64,000 bases of DNA. Source: Aphrophora alni. Its lineage: Eukaryota; Arthropoda; Insecta; Hemiptera; Aphrophoridae. This document shows, piece after piece, positions 1 through 13,812 of this stretch. The notes under the pieces are model-generated. The model did not search any database. It saw nothing but the letters and a program-made list of their open reading frames with translations, and was not told where the DNA came from. Position 1 is the first letter of the stretch. Each line of letters opens with the position of its first letter. Where the stretch lies: the NCBI GenBank assembly GCA_963513935.1, contig OY740768.1:38124368-38188367 (forward strand), given 5' to 3'. A program made the position numbers and the translations under genes.

Positions 1-1540
1 TACTGAAATGTCAAAAGTAATACATTTAGAGATTTTCAATATTTCCATTATTTACAAAATATCCTTTGGTTGAGCTTGGGTCATCTCATAATGCATCCTT
101 ACAATTACTTTTCAGGAATAAAAGACACAAACAACATTCAACTGCGAAAGATTCATTTATGCATAAATTCCAAACAACTTAAATAACATATTTAAAACAT
201 ATCGAATTATTTGTAAGTAAAGTTTCTTGAAGAAAATCAATCAATACGGAGAAGAGGGAGGTTTGGAAAACCCCTAACATGAATTGTCGTGTCTTAGAGT
301 GTGTTATTGGTAGCGAAGAAAGGAGAACAAGCAAACAGGAAGCAGGAACAATACGAATTGAAGGAGAGGTTGATATGTGCCACGTGTTCATTGAATAACA
401 GCCCTACAGGAGGTTCAAGTTGCCCTCACACTTTGCAGATGCTCCTACTACCGGAAGTGCAATCAGAACGCGATCAAATTGCAATTAGGAGAAATAAGAT
501 GCAAAGTCTCCGGAGGCTGCGGTTGTATCATAACAAGGTTTTGAAAAAAATAATTTCAAAGTCACCAATACAGGAATGACGAGATTCGAGGGATAAAGTC
601 TGTGCTCATTTGGAAAACCGATATGGATCATATTTGGCCCCAACTTTAGTTTTTTTTCTGTATTGATATATAACTATTATGAAAACATATCAAACACAAT
701 AAATTCACATTCGAAATTGAATATTTTACGATTGTTAATTATTTTTAACGTCAAACAGAAATCTGTAGTCCGAATCTTAGGATATAGCGGATTTGTTTAA
801 ACAATTCAATGCATTGGGCCTATTTCTTTGGATGATTCTGTGTTTGACAATTTTCACTTTTCACATATATACGAACTTTAGACAATGTTACTTATAATAA
901 TAGGTGAAAAATGTACGTAGTTTTTTGAAAATATTTTCATTTTTAGATCCCCGAATAACAAAAAGTGTTTCTTTTTTAAGTGATGTATATCTGCCATGTG
1001 TCATCTGTGTGGTGCTTTACTGCCCAAACGCATGGAACGATTTCAATGAAATTCGTATCTGAACATATCTTTATAAAACTTTTATCTATAATTCAAACTT
1101 TGGGCGCAGCTTCCATACAAAGTTTTTCCCCTTAAAATCTGCCCAAGATTTTGATCAATTTTGCTCAAAAGCCGCTCAGAACCCAAAACATAGTTACTGG
1201 TCGCCATCTTTAAAAAATAGCAGTTTTGGTATGAAATTGGGCTATGGAGGGGCTGTATAAAAGAGGTAATTTCTCAAAATTGCTCTACCGATTTTTTAAT
1301 GGATTTGTATTTATTAACAACAAATTTAAATAAAAAACAAATTCAAATATTAGTAAAATCCCAAACCAGTGTGCCATCGCAAATAAAGCCATATATACGG
1401 TTAAGAAAATTGGCGAAAAACGATTCTGATCATAGTTTACTCGCTAAAAAGTCAACCAAAACTTATTGTTTTCCGCCCTTTGACGCCTTCATTAAAGTTC
1501 GAATTTATGAAATACAATTTGGTTAGTTTTTATTTGTTTT
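1..1540. other. Host non-coding sequence (left edge)
   Basis: I see no gene here. An open frame at 301-579 begins with GTG, not ATG, and shows no family similarity I recognise, so I do not call it. The stretch 420-520 is less AT-rich than its surroundings and holds an optimal ETS octamer CCGGAAGT at 451-458. A GCCATCTT word, the YY1/PHO core, lies near 1203. The ETS-domain exons of the pointed gene described below should lie to the left of this edge; I found none of their codons here. Confidence 0.5.
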
Positions 1541-1727
<187 letters not shown>

Positions 1728-2460
1728 CAAGAAAGGATAGGGGATAGTAATTTATCGAATTTCCCTTTTGGGGTCGAAATTTCTGTTTACATAACTTTAA
1801 ATATTGTTTTAGAAAAAACCGTATGTTAAAAAAAATTCAAATTTCCACAACAAGCAACAGACCAATAACAAGAGTTTCTATAAGAAAGTCATCATTTTCC
1901 ATTGTTCTCCTGCACAAGACACCACTAGTTGTTACTACTGCACGAGTAACAAAGTCATTGAAACCCCGACTTATTGTTGTTTGTTTGTTGTTGAAATTTG
2001 AGTGCTTTATTGATACATTGTGTTTTAGTTTTATAGACACGAAAGTTGTTATTAGAATAAAAATATAGTTGTTAAAAATGGCCGACAATGTATATAGATT
2101 TTACTTAGAACAATTGTTGATCAATAATTTGAAAGAGCTGTCATACTATTAATAGTAAAGAAAGTTTAAAACTTCAAGTTAATAAGATAAACACATTTAA
2201 ACTTTCTATTGTTTAACGAACTGTGCAAGAGTTACTATCGTAAGCACCTTCGGTCAAATTTAATTCCCACGAAGAGTTAAGGATTTATCGTGTTTACACG
2301 TTGTTACACAGCCCTTGACATAAATACAAGAATGGTGGACAACCAGTGTTTCATCCAATAGATATTAGTTAAACTCCACATTGGTCTTCAGAAGTGTTTA
2401 TTACCACTTGATAGTTAAGTAGTGGACTGGAGGATAGAAAACCTCTTGGACAACCAAGGA

Positions 2461-2600
2461 CCACTTAGTCACCCTTCCATGGTGTAAGACACAGCAGCTG
2501 GCAAGATGGCGGCTTCCGGTGGGAGGTACGACAAGTGTCCTCGTAAGACGGACAAGATATTTCCATATCAAGACATTATGGGGCGGAATATTTAGCGACT
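2461..2600 (+). promoter_or_regulatory. Possible promoter or first exon with YY1 and ETS motifs
   Basis: A GC-richer island contains AAGATGGCGGC (2503-2513) immediately followed by CTTCCGGT (2513-2520). This is the YY1/PHO plus ETS arrangement common around animal transcription starts. The ATG inside the YY1-like word opens a 29-codon frame beginning MAASGGRYDKCP. A GTAAGA donor-like word lies at 2543-2548, so it could be the first coding exon of a plus-strand gene nested in the host intron. No acceptor partner or recognisable downstream exon was found. Confidence 0.3.
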
Positions 2601-3914
2601 CGTGCCAAGGGTGAGTAACGGCACTCTAGACACATCTGCTGCTCTACCACCACTACAATCGAACCCCCCAATTTAACGTATTCTTGAGAAGACAAAACCT
2701 CCCCACCATTGTGTGTAAGTTTCTTGTAAAGTCTTTTATTAGTACAGAGACTCATAGCGTACATTCTTCTTTGAGTCGCAATCGCTCATTCATGGAAAAT
2801 GGAAGAATTTCTGTACTCCAAGATGTTTAGAAACAAGATTTTTGTCTGCGTCCAAGAGCGAAGGCAATTTGTTTGTTCCGAAATGTAACAAACGCTGCCT
2901 TACGAAACGACTATGATTTTTTTATTTTGTGAAAAAAACGATGTAGCCAATCATCACAATTTTTGCATATAATTACATCTCGTCAATGTATCGATTGTGA
3001 CGGAAGAGGATTTTCAATTTTTAAACAAACTCAAAAGCTCCAATAAACTAAAACCTTCATACAATGAACAGAAAAAAAATTGCAAATCAACTGTCTGTGT
3101 CTTGAAAATTTAAATCATTTCAACGTTAATTCTCATAACAATCAATTTTATTAATTTATTAAAAACTCATTCATTAAAATAACAATAATATCAACTAAGT
3201 AAAGTTTACAAGAAAGTGAGTTTTTAAAACTATTCGAGACACAAACGTAAAGCCCTCTAGTTTCTAAGAGTCCACTAAATGTAAAGCTGTTTGTGGTGAA
3301 ATATCAGTCCTTTGAATAGCATTTGTCAATAGCTGTTAAGAAGATTTCGATACATCTAAGGGAAATGTGATACATGAAATAATGATAATAGCATGTTATG
3401 TTTTAAAAGTTAAATATCAGTCTAAAAACCAGACTATTTCGACCAATTTTTTGTTAAAAATGAAGGCTTGCCAACCTAAACAAATGTTTCAAAACACAAA
3501 TAAATAATAATAGAAAATTTACAGTTTTTCAGTAACGTAAAAAAATAAGCAAAACCTAACACTAATCGCCTACGAGTTGATTTTACGTTTTAAAAAGAAA
3601 ACTCCCGAATTGACATTGTTGATGAAACGTCAACGAAAACCTTTTGTTTCTAAACTATTTATTTTTGTACAGGACGTGTGAAACATTTTGTGCAATTTTT
3701 TGCAAGTTCATTATTTACACCACTTCCACTCTTACAATAAATGTCAAAATATCACCACAAAATAACTTTTAACAAACAAAAATCAAATTATAATTAGATT
3801 TTAATAAAACATTACAATAAATATTAAACGTTGAGCTTGACTTATGAGAAAAACTATACAGTATAACAAACACACAGAACACAATTCTCATTTAAAAAAT
3901 ACGCGTACGTACCA

Positions 3915-3947
3915 GACGCGTTTCAACGACAAGGTCGTCCTCTTCAG
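3915..3947 (-). repeat. CTGAAGA-hairpin-GAAACGCGT motif (hammerhead-like core)
   Basis: On the minus strand CTGAAGA is followed by a short hairpin (GACGAC / GTCGTT, loop CTT) and then GAAACGCGT. This resembles the hammerhead core CUGANGA-stem II-GAAA, with ACGCGT recurring downstream as a possible stem III. An extra G sits between the core and stem II, and I see no stem I, so it may be a decayed ribozyme or only a retroelement end. Two similar copies occur at 63377-63403 and 63641-63666. Confidence 0.35.
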
Positions 3948-5331
3948 TGATACACCAACCAAACCACAACTCACCAAATCACTCCCTGTTTGAAGAAGGA
4001 AAAGAAACCCGTCTTTTTGATTTGGACTTTGGTGACTGTATTTGATCAATGATGTCACAGGCAATTTTTAAGAAACTATTCAAGCCATAACTAGCCTAAT
4101 TAGATACAAAACTGGTCCACCCAATTACTTATTGACGGCATAAACAGTTATAGGATGGTTATAGGACAGATGCCCTTGCTACTCAAATTTTACGACTATG
4201 GAGCATCAAACAGTATTTCCAAATTTACACTTTAAATAAAGTTAGCTATACTGGAATTTATTATAATATATTAAAACGTGTAAATATTAAAGATTGTTAA
4301 AAGCCGAAAGAAGCGATGCGCGCTATCTGTAGGTTATGTGGTAGTGCTAGACAACTGCCATTGTTTGCGTTCCGCTCCTTGCTCCTATACATATTGCAAA
4401 ACCTAACTGTTCTTTGTCTTTTAATGATGCGAAAATGTAACAAGATTTTTAATAGTCCACAAAGTAATTTCATTTTAAACGGAACACAATAATGAACAAA
4501 AAACCCCTTTCTAGTAACCTATAATACGAAATGTACGTTCGTGTCATCTTGTATATCAAAGAATCTTAAAACCAAATTGTGGTTTATTATACTTGGAAAG
4601 TATTATTATCAAATTGGAGATTGGATTAAATATCTTAGAAATTTGGATTTATTTAGAAAAATAAATAAATTTATAAACCTGTCCAGGTAAATTATTGTGT
4701 TATGACTAACAACAAAATTATTTTCCTAAAAAAATATATTATATACTTTATAGGTCACTCCTCAAAAATTTTATGCATTTCGGGTGTATTTTTTGATTTC
4801 ACATAACTAACGTTTGTTTCATTTTATAGAAGAAAATATCTTGGAATAGAAATATAATAGAAACAACAAAGTACGTTTCTTCAATTGTTCGCTAAAGCTT
4901 AAAAACTTTGGAGAGACGTCAATGAAAAAATGCTGAGCTCAATTTAAAAAAATTCTTTTGAGTTCTGCTTCAACACCACAACACTTTCTGCTTCTAAGCT
5001 CAACTTCGGTTAGACACTTTACAAGTTATGATTATAGATAAACTACTAACTGTGCTGTTCAACCTTGTAGTCTGTATTTCTTTAAGTGAAACTGCTGCGT
5101 TGAAGATTAGTACAAGAAGCAATTGAAAATTTCGTTTCGTTCTATGTTTTCGGTTTCTGTTTTGTTATTTGTTTTGAGTGAATCAAAAGTTTCTAAAATA
5201 CCGCTGTGGAAGATTATGTGGAAAAAAATTTAAAGGGAAAAAACACACACACTATGTAAACTTAGTTACACATTGGGTAAATAATTTTATGCTTTCCACC
5301 CTCTAAATGTAGAAAGTTTGTCTGTTGAGTT

Positions 5332-5551
5332 TAAGGTTAGGTTAGGTAGGTTAAGAACACCCAGATTTAACGCCATCACTGACTTAATATGAAATGATAA
5401 ACTAAGTACCACCCAAGCGGAAAAGGCAATTCTTCAATATATCAAGGAAGCAAGCCAGGAAAGAAATAATGTACAACAGGAAATAAAAGACAGTCAATAT
5501 TATGGTCCTGAAGACTCTTAAGATAGGAATGGTTAGGATAGGTTAGGTTTT
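5332..5551 (+). repeat. Interstitial TTAGG-like tracts
   Basis: Short degenerate runs of the insect telomere unit TTAGG occur at about 5332-5355 and 5528-5551. Another lies at 25546-25562. Each is only two to four units long, consistent with scattered interstitial repeats and not a telomere. Confidence 0.6.
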
Positions 5552-8159
5552 AGTTTTTTTCCCCCGTTTTTCCCAAAGTTGCTGTTTTAAGATTTAGGAA
5601 CACTTTTTCCAATATTATTTAGTATAATTGAAATTGACTAGAACAATTAATTGTAATATTACGATTAAAAATTTTTAAAATATGAAAATCCTTAATAATT
5701 ATTTTTTCGCAAAATTTTAAAAGTATAATTTATAATACACATTTTAAAAAAAATTGTATTTAGACATTTATTTTAATATCCAATCTATATAGAGGTCCAC
5801 TCAATTTATGCTTAAAATATAATGGGAATATCTCATTCCACTACTGCCAAAAATGTTCGTAAAGTTTACATGTATCCTTATGGGAACCCATCGTTTGCTT
5901 CCCCCCTTAAATAATATCGTTTGCAATTTTTTTCTTCTTTCCCAACCGATCCTCATTTAGATTTTAGTTTCGTAGATAAGGGGAATCAAAGTTAGTTTTT
6001 AAAACTGTAGCAAATTGTTTCACCTTTTGTCTAGCAAACTTTGTTAAGGCCCAATAATAGACATCAATAGAATGTTCGTTAAACTTTGACAAAACAAATT
6101 CGACCAAGAAAATGGCCAGAAAATATTGTTAAAAAAAAAAAAAAATGTTATCTTCAGTTTTTGGTCTGTTAATAGGAAACTATGAAGGGAAGAAAAAAGA
6201 AAGGAAATGTAACTCTATTTTAACATTTACTTTGAGAAACAAGGTTTAAAGAAGCTTTGTCTAGCCAAGTTTACATTTAAACTGTACGAAAACTAAAAGT
6301 TTTTAACTACGGAGGAGTGTATAATCGTAGGATGAGTTTTGTTCATTGCCTCTTTGATTTGGTTATTCTTAACCTCAATTTGTACAACTTACATGTAAGA
6401 TGAATTTATTGTCACTGTATGTTTAACTCTATAATTCTTATATTATATTTGAATTGTTTGTTTAATTGTTAAAAACTAAACTTATATAATATTATAACAT
6501 AGGCATATTATTGACTATGTGGCGTTGTTATATATGTCAATAAGCAAAAGAAAATAAATAAAAAAATATAAAACATTTACTAAACTACATAAAAAAAAAG
6601 ATTACTTAACTATTTTCAATTCTACCAAGATATTTTAACCTGTTTCTTTTTGATAATTTATTTTGTCCATATTCGAATTTATATAAGACTCACTTAGCTT
6701 TGACAAAACCATTGGATCAAAGTTGTAAATTCACACCTAACAATTTCCATACATTATTTAATTGGTTGAGAGACACACACACTTAAAATCATAAAATAGT
6801 AGACATACTGGAATATCCAACTCTCATAAAGATGTCAAATTTGATGATTCTAGCTGTCCTATAAGTGTCTCAAAAGATTAAATAATTTGTGAAAAGTGTA
6901 AAAAATTCACATACAATCAAAAAATATAGCACTATTTACGGTATAACCGACGGAGATATGAAAAATTTATGGAAACAAGCTTTATATTTCGCCAAATCCG
7001 TAACTGCTACCCCCATCAGTTTTTTTAAAAAATAGGACTTACCGTTAGCCACAATAGACATCCAAAAAACTATCTACACTTACTTTAAAGTAGCGTCCGC
7101 CATTTTAAATTTTTTTCGGGTTTAAAAATTAAAACTTTTAACTTTTTGATATTTCCTGTCAGTTACAGGCTAAAAAGTATTAGTTTGCCAAATTTCAAAT
7201 TGAAAGAAGGTTAGTATTTGTATAGATGAGTCCCACAAGTGTTTGTGCATATATAAGATTTAAAATAGATATTTTACCATTACATTAAATTTAAGGATTT
7301 AAATATAATTTTAAAAACATATTTCTTCGTGTCAAAATTGGTTTAAAACCCAAAAGTGTATTTTTATCTGCTTTTCATTAATTAGTTCATTTTTCTATTC
7401 CGTTATGAAAATAAAGATATATGAAGATAAACTAATTGTAAAGGGAATTTTTTCGACATTTCTATAGCAAATCTTTATTTCAGTAACGTAACACTGCACA
7501 AAAGTCTTCCACATTGTGATAGTGCTATGTAAATTTAACGTAGTAGTAATTTAGTCATGTAGAATAACATCTGATCAAGGTACAGGGAAACATTCAACGT
7601 TTAGGAAAACTGTAATTAAAAAATATTAAGGTCAATTTGTAAAATAAATCATTTGTAAAACAAAACGCATAGAAGCATAAACTTATTTAAGAAAAAAATT
7701 ATATTCCCCTCTTTAGTATCGTCTTTGTTGATGATGAAAAACTCTACAAACGATTAGGTCAATTATTAGAGAATTAAAAAGCTATAATTTAAAATTCTTG
7801 TATTCTCTAAGTGATTTATTTATTTATTTTAAATTAATTTAAATACGTCATTGAGTTGGAACTTCAAATTTCTACACATTGTTGTCACACCTTCTTGGGA
7901 TATATAAAAATCTTTAAAAGAATACTGATGAAGATAATAACACCATATCTACCTTCATTTGTATTATTTATCTAACGTTATTTAATTATTTTTTTATTTC
8001 AGAAAGTTTCGCTGTCAAAAATAACAAATGATCAAAACCAGGATGTGGAAGTATGGCATTACCTATGACGTTATGACACTATTTCAAAATCTTGTGTGCA
8101 AAAGTTCCGATTTAGTTTCAAAAGGCATGTTACTTAATTGAAAATTGGAGTACAGTAAT

Positions 8160-8473
8160 TGTTTTTTCGTCATACTGCTTCAAAAACAGCTGTTACTTCG
8201 TTTATACGAATTAATTAACGATTGTAAAGCATCTATAAAAACAACCGATACTCTCGATTGTAAATAACCGATAAAACAGCTGTTACCATCGATTTGAAGA
8301 TAAATAGGTTATAACATTTTACTTTTTGTGAAATTGTTTTCTTATATTGTTTGCAGTATAACGAAAAGTATAGTTCATCATTTGGACCAAAAGAAGCTTT
8401 TCGATCCTCGCTCATTTAGTTAAACTTGATCTCTATAGAAAAGCTTCACTTTTGATCCTAGTGATGAAATATA
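8160..8473 (+). repeat. Dispersed foldback-type repeat, copy 1
   Basis: This segment is closely similar to 38260-38651. Shared landmarks are TTTATACGAATTAATTAACG, a CGATACTCTCGATTGTAAAT block and several CAGCTGTT words. Near its right end are two inverted arms around AAAGAAGCTTTTCGATCC (about 8383-8406) and TAGAAAAGCTTCAC (about 8434-8450), so this part can fold back. It lacks an insert of about 90 bp present in copy 2. No coding capacity is seen. A non-autonomous DNA transposon is the likeliest identity. Confidence 0.7.
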
Positions 8474-8826
8474 CAAGTATTAAAATGTGTACACTCTCAT
8501 GAGATATCACAAGACCCCTCTATGTCATTTAAACTGCAATTAAGACAACAAAATTAAAGATGAATGAAAATATAAAAAAAATTTCCTTATACAGATTTAA
8601 ACGTAAATTAATGAAAGCCTTTAAATTTAATAATACAATTTATGAATAGTACAATAATAAATTTTCCCTCACTAATATACATCCAAATAAATAAAAAATG
8701 TATTATCGCCATTTTCGATGACAGTAGTTGTATGGGTAGTTTTCTGAAATGTCCAAATCAAATTTTAAAGTAAATAAATGGTTATTGATGTATTGGGCAC
8801 GTCAAATTTTGTGTATGTAATACAAT

Positions 8827-9349
8827 ATATAGGGTGTTAGAAAAGTATATACATGATTCGATGTTTGAATCATAATCGAAAACGTGGTAATTGCAAGTTC
8901 AAAATGGGTGAAAATTTGAAGTAATATAATAGCCCCAAATCATTAAATAAATTGATATAATAAAGCTGTGATTTTTGACTTTTTGAGCGTTTAAAAAATT
9001 ATCACTCCACGAATTCCTAACAAATTAGCTGAATTTATCTAAATTTCTTACTAAGAATACTATTTTATTATTTTTAAAAAATGTTCAACAACTTTTTACA
9101 GCTATTATTTCCTAAGCTGTTTACATATATTTTATTAAAGTATCAAGAACAAAATAATTTTTAAATTTGATTTTACAATAAAAAATATATAAGATTTTGT
9201 TCGAATTTTGACATGTTTGGATTCATTTTTGATTTGAAAAACTAAGCTGTAAATAAAAAAGTGGTTCAATTTGACTAATAAGAGTAGTCCAATTCTGTTT
9301 TTACCCTAATGTTATTCGTTAGTGTCCGTACTTTTGTAACACCTTGTAC
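8827..9349. mobile_element. MITE-like element with TIRs related to the mariner remnant
   Basis: The left end reads TATAGGGTGTTAGAAAAGTA. The reverse complement of the right end reads TACAAGGTGTTACAAAAGTA. The two form imperfect terminal inverted repeats about 520 bp apart. The inside is AT-rich and non-coding. The same end type (AGGGTG-TACAAAA) closes the mariner-like remnant near 31256, and a lone similar end (GTGTGTTAGAAAAGTATGG) occurs near 44262. This suggests one family of autonomous and deleted copies. Confidence 0.6.
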
Positions 9350-12300
9350 AAAACGTTAAAATAGAAAATGTCACTAAATACATTGAACCTAAAAATCTTA
9401 CACTAATTAATAGTACCTATATTAAATAATGGTTATTTAAGATAACAAATTATTTTATGTTTTACTCGTGTCCGAGTATGAATGGTAGAAAGTAGAGCGA
9501 AGAGAGAGAAAACTAGTCTCCTATTTCGCGTAGCAAAAACCTTGATTGAAATTAATTTCATCCGCATCCTGATGCAAACTGCATTCGGATATAATATGCA
9601 AAGACAAGGCGCAAGGACTCACAACCCCCTGGCCCAGTTAGGGCAGCGTACCGGAAGTGCCTTCACTGACAGGTTCCACCGGATGTTACCTCACAACTGG
9701 TTTTGTTTCCGCCAAGCGGTCAAATAGATAGCAACACATATGAAGTTGAAAATCAATCAGACTAGTTTAATAGGTAAATGAGTAAATTTTTAATCACTAA
9801 CTTAACATTGTATATTTCGAAGAAAAAAATCTAAAGATTCAAGAAAATTGACAATCGTGTGCATACATCTATCCATAAAATCAAAGTCCAACAAAAAATA
9901 ATATGTCGCCAACTACTCATCATCTTGAGAAGAAGTCATATAATTTCCTTTATTCCCAATTTTCCCCCGAAGTATTTCATAAGGGAGAAAAGTTAAGAAT
10001 TACTTTAAACTTTTTACGAATTAAAATATATTCTGAACGATATTTGAGGCTTTAGCGCGCTTACTTGGACTGTTCTACCGGATTTAAATATAATTAATTT
10101 TTAAATTGAGTTTTTAATAACAACGTTAGTTTCATTTTCGTTTATCATAAACCGTAATTGTCTTTTACTTGCTCTATGATATTTGATCAGTAGAGCCGAT
10201 TTTTGAGAAACCTGGTCTTTATTTTTTTATAACCGATTAACTCCAGAACCGATATTTTTTTGGAAAATGACAGTCAATAAGTTTTGTTTGAGTCCTTAGA
10301 GGATATTTAGTAGCAAAATAAAATAAAAATAATTCCAGCCGATTTTTAGAAAATCGTAATATTGTGTTTTTCCGTAAGTAAAAAAACCCAAATTTTAAAT
10401 TATCAATAAAAATGTTCTCGAAGTGTTGGCCAAATTATCAAATTTTATGAAAATCGGTTAATTTGATTGAGTTGAAGAAGATTTACATACAGACATCATT
10501 CAAATGTTTTTCTCAGGAACTCGCAAAGGATATTTCCGTAAAAAAGTGTACAACGAGTTTTTCACCAATCACATAATTTTATATTAAGTAAAAAAAAAGA
10601 GAAAGTGAAGAATATTATTTCACACAATTCATCTCCACATCGGAAACTTTTTTACCTTACTTATTTCCTAAAAATAAACACTGTTTGATTGTTAAGTGGA
10701 CAGACAAAACCCTCAAATTTGTAAAATATGTATTGACTTTCCTAGCATCGTTATTTGATTTTGCTTCGTTGACGCGTTTTAGGTTGGTTTACATCTTCAT
10801 GTCATTATATACTTCGGTAGAGTATGGACATGCGCTGAAAATGGAATCCACCCACGAAGTAGCAATCATATGAAGTCAAATATATACACTCAAAATATAT
10901 TAAGAATGTAAGTTTGTAACAATTTGTTATAACCCTCAAACATTTACACAGATATTCGCTGTTCAAAAATAGTTATATCTACGTAAATCTAAAAACAGAT
11001 TGGTTTATCAAGATAGCCTTTATAACAGCTATCTATGTTAGAGCAGGAAAATACAACTCCAGTCTCCTATATAAGAAGCATACATTGCACATTTTCGTGG
11101 TGACCTTCTTAATCCATAGTTCAACATTTATTCAAGACAGTATTTTAAGATTTCTCTTGAAAAAGAAAAAAACATTTTCATAACATACTTTGTTTTAAAA
11201 TGTTTATGGAAACGTAAAATAACTTCTAATCACCTTATTTGCAAAAAATAAAATAAAAAAATACAATAATGTAATAAAGAAGGAAACTGTTACTATGATA
11301 TACAATTATAATACCGTAACAACGTTTCCTACAAAAAATTATAATTAATTTGACTTCTTTAATACAAACTTTATCAATGTATCCAGCATCTTAAAAAGCA
11401 TAACAAAACTAATGTTTAATTCAATAATACTAATAAAAAAAGTTAAAATTATATGATCGCCAATTTTTAATATTTGTTCGAAATAAATAAAAACTTGTTT
11501 AATATCCCTCAAAAACATAAGGAAACTAAGTTTGTAGTAACTGAAGTAAGAAATTAAAGTAGTTAAAATTTATTGCAGTCATTTTAAAACTTGTTTATTA
11601 TTTTTAAAACTATATTTAATTGTTGTTATACGAGAAATAGAATTAACACATAATCCATGTTAAAGTCAATCAACATTAGCCAAAACTGATTATACGAAAA
11701 ATTATAAATGTTGTTCAAATTATACCACTTCAGTAATAAATATTTAAAGTCTGACAATCATTTTAAACATCTCACTAAGGAGCGACCGCGTATTTTAATG
11801 GGCAAAGGGGGAATTTAGGATTTATTTTAAAATGAGCTTGACAATGCTCAAAATATTTATGAAAATAATTTCAACCTATGAAACAGGACACTCAATATAG
11901 TTTATTTAGAAAACAACAAAATAGAAATATTAATTTTAAAATTTTATGAATGTACCTCAAGGCTCTCTAAATTTTGAAATTAAAAATTTAATTTAAAGTA
12001 TAAGAAGCAGCGAAAGATACGAATTATTGTAATAGATTTTGTTGTTGTACAAGGTTTTGTTGACGTCAACATTTGTTACAGCGAAATAAAATTTTCTTAA
12101 AAACAAAACGTAAAGATTTGATGACTTGAAAAAAAAAAAGGAGCATATATTTTCATTAACAGCCTATAATTAAATCACTAATATTACCAACAAATCGATA
12201 TCTTAAACCACACTTTAAAATAGTTGATTTTCCTTCACAATCCAAATTGAACAAGAACTTTACATAAAAACCCTACCTTTCCAGATCATCGCAAAGCCGT

Positions 12301-13180
12301 CCAAATGCAACACTTTAACCTAAGATCAACAGTAACAGATAAAATGTCACTAAAGATAACAACTGTCCCATGCTTAACACGTCGGACACACTTCCAGCTA
12401 CAAAATAACCACAGTTAGAAGAAAATAACACCTTAAGGAAATTACCATAGTCAGTTCTAAGTCGGGAGAGAGGGCAACAATCGAAGAAGGGAGAACCATG
12501 CAACCGCGAAGTCGAAAACTGAAAGCACCAACCCGGGCCTCTGCACTTTCTAGTGGTTAGTTCTGCTAGAACGATCACCGCCATCTTTAACTTTTCTTAT
12601 CCTACCGATGACAGTATCGACTACGACTCCTTCTTCCCTCACCTATCGATTGTGACAGTAATACGCATGGATCCTGTTTTAAACAATTAATGAGTAATTA
12701 TGTTTGTTTTTATCTGAAACACGGCAAAGAAGAAGGCGAGTGCCTGATCTAAATGCGACTATTACGTTAATAAATAGGATATACATGGTTGAGAAAGATA
12801 GTAAAGATTGCGTGACGTAGACAAAGTAGCATTACGGTGTTTTTAGTATTCCGGCAATAATTATTGACTACAGCTTTCTGAATAATTTAGTTTTCCTTAA
12901 CTATCTAACACATGTTTCGGTGGCGTTGACAGTATCGTACAACCGCGACCATCTCTGACCATATGGACAACATTCAGACCCATGTGTCTATATGCAATAC
13001 GACGTGTTATTAATGTTTCTTAAAGACCTACGACAGCGAAACATGTGTACACAAGGGAAAAACTAATAGTGTCAAGAAGGCAGTACTTATCAAGACTTTT
13101 TACTTATTACAGAAATACTAAAAGCACTCAGAACAATAAGTACACAAAATTTCGCAATATATTTATAAAAACACCCGCCT
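9350..13180. other. AT-rich host non-coding sequence
   Basis: I recognise no gene. A GC-richer patch at 9590-9720 contains CCGGAAGT (9651-9658) and ACCGGATGT (9677-9685), two strong ETS-type words 20 bp apart. It is worth testing for conservation. An 89-codon minus-strand frame at 12315-12584 is not supported by any similarity. Confidence 0.45.
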
Positions 13181-13185
13181 AAAAA

Positions 13186-13520
13186 TCATCAACGTCCAGC
13201 ATAATCACTTGGATGTAGATACACGAGTATGTAACTTCCATAAATAAGGAACACACTAAAAAGTGATTTTCCGAAATTCGACCAATAAAAGATATAAAAG
13301 GAGTAAAATGTTTTCACGAATTCATTGGTGAAATGAGATATCGACTTACTTTTATAGCCATACAAACATATAAAAACATAATTCTTAACATAAGTTCTAG
13401 TGTATATATAATATCAGCAAATGTCCTGCAACGTCCAGCCCAATCACTTGGATCTAGAAACACGAAATTCGTGGGTTATATTCCTTTAAAATGTAAGGAC
13501 CCACTAAGAAGACAATTTTC
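13186..13520 (+). repeat. Local duplication of about 90 bp
   Basis: The stretch from about 13190 (CAACGTCCAGCATAATCACT and following) recurs imperfectly from about 13428 (CAACGTCCAGCCCAATCACT). The following blocks share TTGGAT-TAGA-ACACGA and a later AAGGA-CACTAA. The copies are clearly diverged. The function is unknown and no frame persists across both copies. Confidence 0.6.
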
Positions 13521-13679
13521 GTTATCTAAATGAAACTTGTTCACCTGCTAAAGTCCATAACTAAAGAAAAAAGAGGAACATAGGCTGGGAATCTGGAGAG
13601 GGGAAAATGCATGGCGGTATGCAAGGAAGGCAATTCGACGATTAGGACAAATGCAGAAAAAGCACTTCTGTGTTACAGC

Positions 13680-13812
13680 TTAAACCTGGTAACATAACTC
13701 AAAAGAAGAAGACTGCATACGTGGGGCACACGGAAATAATGAAGGAAAAAGTGCCGGAAGAATAAGACAGCAATGGTTAGATGAAGTATTACTATGAACT
13801 TTTCAAAAAAGT
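13680..13812 (+). pseudogene. Decayed LINE ORF2 C-terminal fragment
   Basis: Translation in shifting frames gives KKTAYVGHTEIMKEKVPEE and then GKSAGRIRQQWLDEVL. This resembles the order of conserved tail segments of non-LTR retrotransposon ORF2 proteins: an R-x-x-GH segment followed by a GRPRxRWxDEV segment. Frames are broken, so only a relic remains. The call rests on pattern recognition alone. Confidence 0.35.

Larger units (their letters stand above)
2601..8159. other. AT-rich non-coding sequence
   Basis: I see no gene in this interval: open frames are short and broken. It includes degenerate TTAGG tracts near 5332-5355 and 5528-5551, and a retroelement-like hairpin motif at 3915-3947, both listed separately. 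The rest is AT-rich intron or intergenic DNA. Confidence 0.5.

Noticed and set aside
301..579. A 92-codon open frame at the left edge
   Set aside because: Its first codon is GTG, there is no recognisable similarity, and no splice context was found.
12315..12584. An 89-codon minus-strand frame starting MAVIVLAEL
   Set aside because: Despite a YY1-like word at its start, the peptide resembles no family and the composition is typical of a chance frame.
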